From NCBI GenBank assembly GCA_910586125.1, contig CAJUHP010000040.1, positions 1 through 15,467 on the forward strand: a DNA stretch of 15,467 nucleotides. Reading direction: 5' to 3'. The stretch comes from an uncultured Lachnospiraceae bacterium (GTDB lineage: Bacteria > Bacillota > Clostridia > Lachnospirales > Lachnospiraceae). Positions 1 to 7,239 of the stretch are shown in pieces. The notes below the pieces were generated by a model, which saw nothing but the letters and a program-made list of their open reading frames with translations, had not been told where the DNA came from and did no database searches. The position numbers and the translations under genes were made by a program. Position 1 is the stretch's first letter. Each line of letters starts with the position of its first letter.

Positions 1-69
1 GAGTAATTTTATCTTACATCAGTTTGAAGGTTTACACAATCTTTGGGATACTCCCGCGGTTTTCTCTAT

Positions 70-282
70 TTAGCCTTTTTCCTGTGCTGCGCTGGCACGT
101 TCGGAATGATATGCCCTTTCACTGTCCTTTATGAACTCAATCACATTCTCCACATGGCCAGAGATCTTCGGCAGCAGAATTTCCCCCACCGTCAAGCCAA
201 CGGCATCCGTTATCCGCTCCGCTGCATCCTCGGAGGCAAAGCCCTCTTTCACAATCTACTGGAGTTTCGCCTGATCAATCAT
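70..282 (-). pseudogene. Short unidentified ORF (about 70 aa) broken by an in-frame TAG
   Basis: Read on the minus strand, an ATG at 282-280 opens a frame MIDQAKLQ, then TAG (258-256), then a continuous 62-codon frame to TAA at 72-70. The part after the TAG has protein-like composition (for example LTVGEILLPKISGHVENV). The ATG overlaps the TGA of a preceding short open frame as ATGA (282-279), a spacing typical of translationally coupled genes. One base change (CAG to TAG) would explain the break, so I read it as a decayed gene. A GTG at 252 could restart translation, but no ribosome binding site precedes it. I do not recognise the family. It lies downstream, on the same strand, of a decayed DnaB-like helicase, so a plasmid, phage or conjugative-element origin is likely but unproven. 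Confidence 0.4.
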
Positions 283-542
283 TTTCCAAACACATGTTCA
301 ACAAATTTTCTGCTCAAAGCTTTCGTTTCCTCTAGTGGTTCCGCAAGCACCCATCACAGGGAAGAGTCATTTTCATGCCTTGTGGGTCTTATCCAGCCCG
401 AAGGCCAGGCACCAGTTCCTCGGAGAAGCTTCCCGCCCTTTCCCCTAACCGCAGGGAGCGTTATAAAACGGATTCTGCGGTGCGAAAGGAAGAACGGGAA
501 AGCACGTTGGAGATATTCCAATCCCTTCTGCAGTGGGAACTG
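283..542 (-). other. Gene-poor degraded stretch with possible RNA stem-loops
   Basis: No convincing intact gene is present. On the minus strand a 24-codon open frame ends KFVEHVFGK at the TGA 281-279 and may be the tail of a lost gene. A C(TTCG)G-capped stem (408-393) uses two G-U pairs that would be mismatches on the plus strand, which favours minus-strand RNA. A further 7-bp stem (448-454 with 475-481) encloses a 4-bp stem (459-462 with 467-470). A 44-codon plus-strand frame (467-601) has a hydrophobic patch but no start signal. I cannot decide between decayed coding DNA and a structured leader or non-coding RNA. Confidence 0.3.
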
Positions 543-815
543 TTATCGCCGGATTGGCGTTCCTGGCAGCAGACGGCGGCTTGTCCATCCATATTTTTTA
601 AGCCGTTTACCCCTATATAGACTCGTAAGCCCGATACGCATCTGCTGCCCCTGCCGGTTTTTCTCCACCTTCAACCCCTTTTCTCTTAAATCCTTTTCGC
701 TCCAATTCCACAGCAGGATGAGGACACTCGCATCTTGTTCGATGTCGCCCGATTCCCTCAGTTCCGACACCGAAGGTTCTGGCTTTGCCCTCCCCTTTGG
801 CAGCCGGTTGAGCTG
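543..815 (-). pseudogene. C-terminal remnant of a DnaB-family replicative DNA helicase
   Basis: The minus-strand frame from 815 reads QLNR, then a variable stretch, then SELRESGDIEQDASVLILLW and KGLKVEKNRQG. This is the order at the C-terminal end of the DnaB/RecA-fold helicase: the QLNR of motif H3, the LRESG-IEQDAD segment, and the KNRQG/KQRNG segment before the final strand. The Walker A and B regions and everything N-terminal are missing. The sequence after GLT has no helicase-like end and runs to a stop at 543. The remnant begins directly after the TGA of the PARG-like gene and in the same frame. The sequence resembles plasmid, phage or ICE versions more than a chromosomal dnaB, but that is judgement from memory. 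It is most likely debris of an integrated element. Confidence 0.7.
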
Positions 816-1646
816 TCAAGGGATGGGAAAAAACTGTTGAAAAGCTCGAATGCACGCTCCATTTTTTGACCGATCCAGAACCGCATATATTACCGTTTCA
901 AAATACCGGCTCATCCCCTCCTTAAGAAGTTCCTCCCACCAGGCCGCCACTTGAGCCGGATCGTTTCGGAATACGCCGCAGCCGTATGCGCCGAGTACGA
1001 GATGCTTTGCCTGCTGCTCTGCAAAGATTGCCAGAGCCAGCTTCATCCTTCTCCGCATTGCCTGCCTGGCCAGCGCGGTGTCCTCCCCCTTCAGCAAAAC
1101 CTGCCCCATATTTACGGCTGGCAGCGTCAGAACAGACGCTTTCACGAACGGTTCCACCAGATTAAACCGTCCGTCCCGGAAAAATACTACGTCCGGAGAA
1201 TAAATGGCATTGTCAGTGTATATCATAGAATACTGCGAGCGGTTGCTCTGATAGTACTCTTCATGTGCAATCAAAGTCCGGTATAAGGTACTTGACGCCG
1301 CAAGGCTCTCCTCCTGTGCCATGGCTCCGTTCAGAAAGCCGCCTCCCGGATTCTTTGCGCTGGCAAAATTCAATACGCCAACGGATTCCTTTTCCTCTCC
1401 CGCAAGCTTTCGCACCGCATCCACAGTCGATATATTTTCAACATACTGGATACAGCTCCCGGAGGCTCTGCTCTCTGATTGGGTGTATTTTTTGAGAAGC
1501 ATCTCTCCCTGATCCGGCGTGAGCAGAATACTTCGGCTTACCGACGCCTCCATATCCGCTCGGATCTCAATCCGCTTTCCCTCCCGTTCATAATACCCCT
1601 GATCCATGATCTTTAATGTTTCTCTCGCTACGGCTTTTCTGTCCAT
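816..1646 (-). CDS. TIGR02452 / microbial-type PARG-domain protein
   Basis: This 276-residue protein belongs to the family of poly(ADP-ribose) glycohydrolase-like proteins built on a macrodomain fold. Visible hallmarks are VLNFASAKNPGGGFLNGAMA followed by QEE (GGG at 101-103, Q111-E112-E113), matching the PARG signature GGG-X(6-8)-QEE with the catalytic glutamates, and LVLGAYGCGVFRNDP at 217-231, the macrodomain phosphate-binding loop. The N-terminal 90 residues match the region that precedes this domain in the family. The start is the ATG at 1646, with AGGAGGT at 1657-1651. The frame extends upstream but lacks a better site. It begins 13 nt after the stop of the Sel1-repeat gene, whose stop codon abuts this ribosome binding site, so the two are an operon. 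Likely activity is removal of ADP-ribose from a macromolecule, in the cytoplasm (no signal peptide). The extreme C-terminus (FFPIP) sits exactly at the junction with helicase debris and may have been altered. Confidence 0.85.
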   Translation of the reverse strand: MDRKAVARETLKIMDQGYYEREGKRIEIRADMEASVSRSILLTPDQGEMLLKKYTQSESRASGSCIQYVENISTVDAVRKLAGEEKESVGVLNFASAKNPGGGFLNGAMAQEESLAASSTLYRTLIAHEEYYQSNRSQYSMIYTDNAIYSPDVVFFRDGRFNLVEPFVKASVLTLPAVNMGQVLLKGEDTALARQAMRRRMKLALAIFAEQQAKHLVLGAYGCGVFRNDPAQVAAWWEELLKEGMSRYFETVIYAVLDRSKNGACIRAFQQFFPIP

Positions 1647-1659
1647 CCCGACCTCCTGT

Positions 1660-3768
1660 CTATTCGCTCTCCAACCGTTCCAACGCGGCACAGGCACTCG
1701 CATTCCCCTGCTCGGCGGCTTTTTCATACCATTCTACCGCCATATCCAAATCCGGCTCCACACCACGTCCGCTCTCATAGCATAACCCCAAATTATACTG
1801 GGCAGAATGCAATCCCTGTTCGGCTGCTTTGGCAAACCACATGGCGGCCTTTTCGTCGTCTTTCTCCTTGCCTTTTCCTGTAATATAGCAAATTCCCAGA
1901 TTCAACTGGGCAATCTCATGGCCCTGCTTGGCCGCTTTTTCATACCATATCGCGGACTGTACAATATCCTGTTTTACCCCCTCTCCCTTCTTATAGAAAA
2001 AGCCCAGACCATTCTGCGCCGCCATATGGCCCTGCTCCGCCGCTTTTTGATACCATTTTACAGCCTGATAGCTGTCCTGCTCCACGCCCTCGCCATTCTT
2101 AAACATGTAGCCGATATTGTACTGGGCGTCGGCATATCCCTGCTCGGCGGCTTTTTTATACCACTCTAAGGCCTTCCCGTAATCTTGAATAACTCCCTCG
2201 CCTTTTTTTAAACAGCAGCCCAGATTGTACTGGGCCCCCATATGCCCTTGTCTGGCCGCTCTCTCATACCACTTCACCGCTTTTGCACTGTCCTGCGTTA
2301 CGCCGATTCCCGCCTCATAAAACTGCCCCAGCCGATACTGCGCTTCTTCATGACCCTGCACGGCCGCTCTCTCGTACCATTCGGCCGCCTGCGCCATATC
2401 TATATTGACGCCTATGCCCCGCTTATAATAGACGGCAAGATTATATTGTGCCTGCGCCTGGCCCTGTTCGGCCGCTTTTCGATACCATGCAATCGCTAAA
2501 GAAGTGTCCTTTGAAACGCCATTCCCATTCTCATAGCACCAGCCCAGATCGTTCTGGGCGGCTGTCTGGCCCTGTTCCGCCGCTTTCTGATACCACTCCG
2601 CCGCCTTCGCATAGTCCTGGTTTACGCCCTCTCCGTCCTTATAGCAGCAGGCCAGACTGTACTGCGCGTTCATCTGTCCCTGGTTTGCCGCCTTCTCATA
2701 CCACGTTGCTGCCTGGGCGATATCAATCCCGATTCCCTTCCCCTCCTCGTAACAGATTCCCAGATTATATTGCCCGTCAGCATCCCCCTGGTTTGCCGCT
2801 TTTTGATACCAGGAAACAGCCATGACAAGATTCTGTTCTACCCCTCTGCCCTCTTCATAACAGATTCCCAGCGCATTCTGTGCGTAGGCCGCTCCCTGGT
2901 TTGCCGCTTTTTGATACCATGCAAACGCAGCGGTATCATCTTGTTTTACCCCGGTCCCGTCGCTATAGCATACCGCTAAATTGTACTGGGCCGCAGCATT
3001 CCCTTTTTTAGCCGCCTTCTGATAATAAGAAACGGCCATACTCAGATCCTGCTCGACGCCCTCGCCCTTTTCATAGCATACTCCCAGTTGACAAAAAGCG
3101 AAATCCGCCTCCTGGGCGGCCGCTTTTTTGTACCATTTCACCGCCGTGTTAAAATCCTGCGAAACGCCCTCACCGCGATAGTAGCAGTTTCCCAGATTAA
3201 ACTGCGCATCCGGGTTATTCTGCTCGGCCGCCATGATATAGTACTCCACCGCCTTTTCCAAATCCTTTTCCACGCCCCGGCCCTTTGCATAGCAGTTTGC
3301 AAGGTTAAACTGGGCCCATTCATGCCCTTGTCCGGCTGCCAGACGATACCATTTTACAGCCTGTTCATAATCCTGCTTTACCCCTTTTCCAAACTCATAA
3401 CTGATCGCCAGATTCTGCTGCGCGTCCGCGTCCCCTCCTTCGGCTCCTTTGGTGTACCAGAATACGGCCTTCTCGAAATTTCGCTCCACGCCTCTTCCCT
3501 CATGGTAACACCATCCAAGGCTGCGCTGCGCGGCAGCGTTTCCCTGTACAGCGGATTTTTCATACCACATGACAGCGGCAGCATAGTCTTTTTGTACATA
3601 CCAGCCATACTGATAGCAATCGCCCAGCACATCCTGCGCGCTGGCATCCCCCTCGGCAGCGGCGGTCATACATTGTTTTATACTAAATCCGCCCCTCAAA
3701 ATAGCTTCCCTGCTGAAGCGGACAGCGCTGTTCGCTTTTTGTTCCTGCATCTGATCTTTTTCTTCCAT
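1660..3768 (-). CDS. Sel1-repeat (SLR) protein, 18 complete repeats
   Basis: This is a 702-residue protein. A 39-residue N-terminal segment is followed by 18 consecutive 36-residue Sel1-like repeats (residues 40-687) and a 15-residue half repeat. The consensus unit is roughly G-x3-AQ-x2-LG-x-CY-x2-G-x-GV-x-QD-x3-A-x2-WY-x-KAA-x-Q, and all 18 units have the same length. Sel1 repeats are TPR-related helical hairpins that form a superhelical surface for protein-protein contacts, so a scaffold or recruitment role is expected. No catalytic domain, signal peptide or membrane segment is visible, so it should be cytoplasmic. I chose the ATG at 3768, preceded by AAGGAG at 7-nt spacing and lying downstream of a good promoter. 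An in-frame ATG at 3810 lies inside that promoter's -10 box and cannot be used from it. It is co-transcribed with the PARG-like gene 13 nt downstream, which suggests they act together. The partner is unknown. Confidence 0.9.
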   Translation of the reverse strand: MEEKDQMQEQKANSAVRFSREAILRGGFSIKQCMTAAAEGDASAQDVLGDCYQYGWYVQKDYAAAVMWYEKSAVQGNAAAQRSLGWCYHEGRGVERNFEKAVFWYTKGAEGGDADAQQNLAISYEFGKGVKQDYEQAVKWYRLAAGQGHEWAQFNLANCYAKGRGVEKDLEKAVEYYIMAAEQNNPDAQFNLGNCYYRGEGVSQDFNTAVKWYKKAAAQEADFAFCQLGVCYEKGEGVEQDLSMAVSYYQKAAKKGNAAAQYNLAVCYSDGTGVKQDDTAAFAWYQKAANQGAAYAQNALGICYEEGRGVEQNLVMAVSWYQKAANQGDADGQYNLGICYEEGKGIGIDIAQAATWYEKAANQGQMNAQYSLACCYKDGEGVNQDYAKAAEWYQKAAEQGQTAAQNDLGWCYENGNGVSKDTSLAIAWYRKAAEQGQAQAQYNLAVYYKRGIGVNIDMAQAAEWYERAAVQGHEEAQYRLGQFYEAGIGVTQDSAKAVKWYERAARQGHMGAQYNLGCCLKKGEGVIQDYGKALEWYKKAAEQGYADAQYNIGYMFKNGEGVEQDSYQAVKWYQKAAEQGHMAAQNGLGFFYKKGEGVKQDIVQSAIWYEKAAKQGHEIAQLNLGICYITGKGKEKDDEKAAMWFAKAAEQGLHSAQYNLGLCYESGRGVEPDLDMAVEWYEKAAEQGNASACAALERLESE
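1708..3651 (-). repeat. Tandem 108-bp coding repeat array (18 units)
   Basis: The Sel1 units are encoded by 18 contiguous 108-bp units. The DNA copies are diverged, most similar around the codons for WYxKAA and LGxCY, with no insertion or deletion between units. This is a protein repeat, not a CRISPR or satellite. Confidence 0.85.
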
Positions 3769-3808
3769 GTTCCTTCTCCTTCCTGCTTTTGAATGATATT
3801 CTTTTTCC

Positions 3809-3836
3809 ATTATAGCATCTTTTCTTTGCTTTACAA
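3809..3836 (-). promoter_or_regulatory. Sigma-A promoter for the Sel1/PARG operon
   Basis: On the minus strand TTGTAA (3836-3831) is followed by a 16-nt spacer and TATAAT (3814-3809). Transcription would start near 3802, leaving a leader of about 34 nt before the ATG at 3768. The promoter lies just downstream of the glgA terminator, so the operon is independently transcribed. Confidence 0.65.
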
Positions 3837-3840
3837 GTTT

Positions 3841-3876
3841 AAGAAAAACAACCCGGTCCAATCGGCCGGGTTGTTT
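3841..3876 (-). terminator. Rho-independent terminator of glgA
   Basis: A perfect 11-bp stem (3876-3866 with 3856-3846; AAACAACCCGG type) has a 9-nt loop and is followed on the minus strand by a T-rich tract. It lies 24 nt after the glgA stop. Confidence 0.85.
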
Positions 3877-3899
3877 CACTCATCTAAAATTGGATTGCC

Positions 3900-5342
3900 T
3901 TAGGGCATCATCGTATCATACAACTGCTCGTACCGTTTCGCAGAGGTACTCCAGGAGAAATCTACCTGCATCGCCCGCTCCACGATCTTGTTCCAGTCCT
4001 TTTTCTTATCGTAGTAGATTCTCTCCGCATAACGAATAACCTGAAGCATCTCATGGGCATTGTAGTTGGAGAAGGAGAAACCGGTTCCGGTTTTCTCATA
4101 TTCATTGTACGGCTCTACCGTATCCTTCAGACCGCCTGTCTCACGCACAATCGGAACCGTGCCGTAGCGCAGGCTCATCAACTGACTCAGACCACAGGGC
4201 TCAAACAGCGACGGCATCAGAAACGCGTCGCAGGAGGCATAGATCTTGTGGGACATCGCATCGTCATAGCAGATCAGGGCAGACACGCTGTCCGAGTACT
4301 TCCAGTCATAGTGGCGGAACATGTTCTCGTATCTGGCATCCCCCGTTCCCAGCACCACAAGCTGAATGGCATCGGAGCAGAGTTCATCCATAATGCACTG
4401 AATCAGATCAAAGCCTTTCTGATCCGTCAGTCTGGACACGATGCCGATCATCATACATTTGGGATCTTCCCGCAGGCCGAGCTGCTGCTGAAGAGCGATT
4501 TTATTCTTCACCTTATCTTTGCGGAAGGTATCCACCGAATATTTCTTCTCGATCATATCGTCCGTGGACGGGTTATATACCTCATAGTCGATGCCGTTGA
4601 CAATACCCCAGAGCTGACCGGAACGGGCACGCATCAGACCATCCAGGTTCTCACCAAAGAAAGGCGTCTGGATCTCTCTGGCATAGGTATCGCTCACCGT
4701 TGTCACATAGTCGGAATAGACAATGCCGCCCTTTAACATATTGCCGTTTTTAAAATGCTCCAGTTTATCCGGCGAAAAATAATAGCTGGATAATTCGGAC
4801 AGTCTCTGGATCGTCTTCACATCCCATACGCCCTGGAATTTCAGATTATGAATGGTCATAACCGTCTTGATTCCGCGGTAAAACTCGCCGCCGGCAAAGC
4901 GATCCTTTAAATGTACTGGAATCAGTCCGGTCTGCCAGTCATGACAGTGAATGATATCGGGACGAAAATCTACCACAGGCAGAATGGACAGCGCCGCTTT
5001 CGAGAAAAAGGCAAACTTCTCCAGATCGAAAAACATGTCGGTATATGGTTTCGGACCAGCGAAATAGTCTTGGTTATCCACAAAATAATAATGGATTCCG
5101 TCATAATCCATCTCCATGATGCCAACATAACGGTCTCTGCCGTTATAATACATATAGAAATGGGTGCGGTACTGCATCTCATTGCGGTATTTTTCTGCAA
5201 TACAGGTATAGTCCGGAATGATTACCCGCACGTCATACTTCTCCTTGTCAAAGTACTTGGGCAGTGATCCCACCACATCGGCCAGACCGCCTGTTTTGAT
5301 AAACGGCACACACTCCGACGCGATAAAACAGATTTTTTTCAT
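3900..5342 (-). CDS. glgA: Glycogen synthase (ADP-glucose type, GT5)
   Basis: This 480-residue protein is the usual length for bacterial GlgA, which transfers glucose from ADP-glucose to the non-reducing end of alpha-1,4-glucan in the cytoplasm. Both GT-B lobes are seen. The N-terminal lobe has the KTGGLADVVG nucleotide-sugar motif (16-25) and HDWQTGL (134-140). The C-terminal lobe has GIVSRLTDQKG (300-310) and SLFEPCGLSQL (378-388), which contains the catalytic E-x7-E-type region. The start ATG is preceded by GGAGG with a 9-nt spacer. It has its own promoter just after spo0A and a strong terminator, so it is monocistronic. Other glg genes are not in the window. Its position next to spo0A may reflect storage-polymer synthesis linked to sporulation, but the sequence shows only adjacency. 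Confidence 0.95.
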   Translation of the reverse strand: MKKICFIASECVPFIKTGGLADVVGSLPKYFDKEKYDVRVIIPDYTCIAEKYRNEMQYRTHFYMYYNGRDRYVGIMEMDYDGIHYYFVDNQDYFAGPKPYTDMFFDLEKFAFFSKAALSILPVVDFRPDIIHCHDWQTGLIPVHLKDRFAGGEFYRGIKTVMTIHNLKFQGVWDVKTIQRLSELSSYYFSPDKLEHFKNGNMLKGGIVYSDYVTTVSDTYAREIQTPFFGENLDGLMRARSGQLWGIVNGIDYEVYNPSTDDMIEKKYSVDTFRKDKVKNKIALQQQLGLREDPKCMMIGIVSRLTDQKGFDLIQCIMDELCSDAIQLVVLGTGDARYENMFRHYDWKYSDSVSALICYDDAMSHKIYASCDAFLMPSLFEPCGLSQLMSLRYGTVPIVRETGGLKDTVEPYNEYEKTGTGFSFSNYNAHEMLQVIRYAERIYYDKKKDWNKIVERAMQVDFSWSTSAKRYEQLYDTMMP

Positions 5343-5423
5343 GCGTAGCTTCCTCCCACATTCATAATCATTTTACTGTAAAACGTTTCCTCTCCATCCT
5401 CCGGCTCAAACCGGTTCCTCTCT

Positions 5424-5452
5424 AGTATACAGGAAATTTGGGAAAGTGAAAA
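5424..5452 (-). promoter_or_regulatory. Putative sigma-A promoter for glgA
   Basis: Minus strand: TTTTCA (5452-5447), a 17-nt spacer, then TATACT (5429-5424). It lies between the spo0A stop (5469) and the glgA start and predicts a leader of about 75 nt. No convincing terminator separates it from spo0A, so read-through from spo0A is also possible. Confidence 0.5.
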
Positions 5453-5468
5453 GTCTTTTTTATCTGTT

Positions 5469-6491
5469 TTATCGGTTTTTTCTATTTTCCAGCCGTATCT
5501 TATCCGCAACCAGGGCAATAAACTCGGAATTTGTGGGTTTTCCCTTGCCTGCATTTATGGTATATCCAAATAATTCTTCGATCGTCTCAATCCTCCCTCT
5601 GGTCCAAGCCACTTCAATCGCGTGGCGGATCGCCCGCTCCACGCGGCTGGCTGTTGTCTGATACTTTTTGGCTATGGACGGATACAGAACTTTTGTCACC
5701 GAATTCAACAATTCTACATCAGCCACCGCCATGCAGATCGCTTCTCTCAGATACTGATATCCTTTGATGTGAGCGGGAACGCCGACCTCATGGATCACTT
5801 CTGTGGCTCTGGCCTCCAGATCCACCTCCGGCCATTTGTCCGGCCGCCACGGCGCAGTTCCGTATTTTCCGCTTCCGGCGGGATGTTCTATGCAGACAGC
5901 CTCCTCCTTTTCCGTGCTTCTGTCCGTTCCCTCCATAAATTTTTCCGCTGCTTTCTTCTCTTCAGGAAGCCAGACGACGTCTTTTTCTTCTCTGGCAGAT
6001 CCTGCCTCACTGTTTTCCATTCCACCCGGCTCCGGCAAAGAAGGAAAGACCGAGGAAGACGGCTCGGATTCCTTGACACCGGCTCTGTCACTGCGTCCTG
6101 GTCTGTTTTTTCCAAAACTGCGCAGCGCTCGAATCCGTTCCGCCAGATTTTCCTGATCAAATGGCTTTAGCATATAATAAGACGCGCCTAGATGAAACGC
6201 ATTTTCTGTGATTCTTACGTCGCTGATCGAAGAGATCACGATAAAATCCGGACACTTGCGAATCTCTGGGTCTTTATGTATCCGGTCCATAACCGACAGG
6301 CCATCCATCTGCGGCAGAATCAAATCCAGCACGACCACATCCGGACTCTGTTCTTTGACAATCCGATACAGAGTTTTTCCATCGACAGCTTTTCCCACAA
6401 TCTGAAATTCGCTTTCCCGGCGCAGACCTTCGTCAATATACTGCATCATCTGCTCATTATCTTCCGCAATCGCAACGTTTAATTTTGACAT
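5469..6491 (-). CDS. spo0A: Stage 0 sporulation response regulator Spo0A with expanded linker
   Basis: This 340-residue protein is the master transcription factor of endospore formation, activated by phosphorylation. The receiver domain (about 3-125) has the acidic pocket E10-D11, the phospho-acceptor D56 in VVVLDLILP, S87 or S88 and K109. The C-terminal Spo0A DNA-binding domain (about 222-338) has the near-invariant helix ASRVERAIRHAIEVAW (281-296), which reads 0A boxes. The two are joined by a hydrophilic, Glu/Lys/Ser/Pro-rich linker of roughly 95 residues (127-221). Bacillus and most clostridial Spo0A proteins are about 260-275 residues, so about 70 residues are extra. The ATG at 6491 has a well-placed GGAGG; a longer frame starting at 6545 would begin upstream of the promoter. 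The usual upstream neighbour in many Firmicutes, spoIVB, is absent; an XRE regulator is there instead. Confidence 0.95.
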   Translation of the reverse strand: MSKLNVAIAEDNEQMMQYIDEGLRRESEFQIVGKAVDGKTLYRIVKEQSPDVVVLDLILPQMDGLSVMDRIHKDPEIRKCPDFIVISSISDVRITENAFHLGASYYMLKPFDQENLAERIRALRSFGKNRPGRSDRAGVKESEPSSSVFPSLPEPGGMENSEAGSAREEKDVVWLPEEKKAAEKFMEGTDRSTEKEEAVCIEHPAGSGKYGTAPWRPDKWPEVDLEARATEVIHEVGVPAHIKGYQYLREAICMAVADVELLNSVTKVLYPSIAKKYQTTASRVERAIRHAIEVAWTRGRIETIEELFGYTINAGKGKPTNSEFIALVADKIRLENRKNR

Positions 6492-6524
6492 AATATCCTC
6501 CTTCGTTCTGTATCTCTCAGAAAG

Positions 6525-6552
6525 ATTATACCAGAATATTGTCAAAATTCAA
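6525..6552 (-). promoter_or_regulatory. Extended -10 promoter for spo0A
   Basis: Minus strand: TTGAAT (6552-6547), a 16-nt spacer, and TATAAT (6530-6525) preceded by TGG, an extended -10. Transcription would start near 6518, with a leader of about 27 nt that contains the GGAGG. Confidence 0.6.
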
Positions 6553-6597
6553 CGAAATTCAATCGCATTTGCTGTATCAATTCGAGAGAATTCTTGT

Positions 6598-6609
6598 TTA
6601 TTCGACCAA
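6598..6609 (-). promoter_or_regulatory. Candidate Spo0A-binding site (0A box)
   Basis: TTGGTCGAATAA on the minus strand matches 10 of 12 positions of the 0A-box consensus TTTGTCGAAAAA. It lies about 45 nt upstream of the spo0A -35 element, consistent with autoregulation. A weaker TCTCGAATT lies nearby at about 6579-6587. Assignment is by motif only. Confidence 0.45.
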
Positions 6610-6693
6610 TCTCTGCTGTTTTACCCTCTTTTATGACAGCTTTCTTTTTGTATTATTATATAAAAGGATAAAGAATCAAAAAAATATCTTATT

Positions 6694-7185
6694 TTAGCTT
6701 TCAATATCCTTTTTGTCTAATTTTTCTTTTTTAATCCAGAAACCATCCCGGCAATCTTCTGGAATCAAAGCGGTGCTTTCTTTGAAGAGAGCTTCATACT
6801 GTTCAAACGAAGGGTTTTCTTCCCGGCCGAACGCCCTTTTTTCCTCATCCATTGTATAATTGTATACTTCCAGCAGACGCCGGTTTTCGTCCACATCTAT
6901 TATTGTACAAATCTCCCTCCGATACAGATACCAGACCCGCAGAGGATATCTTCCCTCCGGAATTTGTAAGCTCGCGGGTATCTGCGGATACTCTGAAATA
7001 ATTTTCAATAAGGGAATCACCGGACCGGAGATCTCCTTTTTGCCCTCTTCCAACCGCTCGATTGTCTTGACGGAAACATTCGCAAACCGGGCCAATTCCC
7101 GCTGTGTCCATCCCAGTTTTTTCCGCGTCTCCTTGATGTCTTTTCCGGTCAGTCTGTTTGAAATCGCATATCCTTCTGTTTTCAA
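6694..7185 (-). CDS. XRE-family helix-turn-helix regulator, probable TTG start
   Basis: This protein is 163 residues from the preferred start. Residues about 13-65 are an XRE/Cro-type HTH: RKKLGWTQRELARFANVSVK, then TIERLEEGKK with the recognition helix around VSVKTIERLE. The C-terminal half (80-150) has a compact beta-like segment, LRVWYLYRREICTIIDVDE, and an AFG-x3-NPSFEQYEALF segment. From memory it resembles the C-terminal module of Lachnospiraceae HTH proteins that share a HipA-N-like region, but I am not sure. An in-frame ATG at 7215 has no ribosome binding site. The TTG at 7185 has AAAAGGAG at 7-nt spacing, so I prefer TTG. It is divergent from the CcdA-thioredoxin gene and could control it, itself or spo0A, which lies 202 nt downstream on the same strand. 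Confidence 0.8.
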   Translation of the reverse strand: MKTEGYAISNRLTGKDIKETRKKLGWTQRELARFANVSVKTIERLEEGKKEISGPVIPLLKIISEYPQIPASLQIPEGRYPLRVWYLYRREICTIIDVDENRRLLEVYNYTMDEEKRAFGREENPSFEQYEALFKESTALIPEDCRDGFWIKKEKLDKKDIES

Positions 7186-7239
7186 AGCGCTTCTCCTTTT
7201 GGCGTATCTGCTCATTCTATTTTGCTTTCTATTATGATA

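Noticed and set aside
43..840. 265-codon open frame on the plus strand
   Set aside because: Its product has no recognisable domain, no ribosome binding site precedes it, and it is antisense to the clear DnaB-like remnant at 543-815.
1708..3651. Regularly spaced repeats as a CRISPR or satellite array
   Set aside because: The unit is 108 bp, diverged at DNA level, and codes for Sel1 repeats in one uninterrupted frame.
5400..5470. Terminator after spo0A
   Set aside because: Only a 4-bp CCGG/CCGG stem is present, with no T-tract after it.
6575..6640. Sigma-H promoter for spo0A (AGAGGG...GTCGAAT)
   Set aside because: The -35 is imperfect and the spacer is 14 nt instead of 11-12, so I kept only the sigma-A-type promoter.
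6660..6693. Terminator after the XRE gene
   Set aside because: A T-run is present, but the flanking GATATT copies are direct rather than inverted repeats, so there is no real stem.
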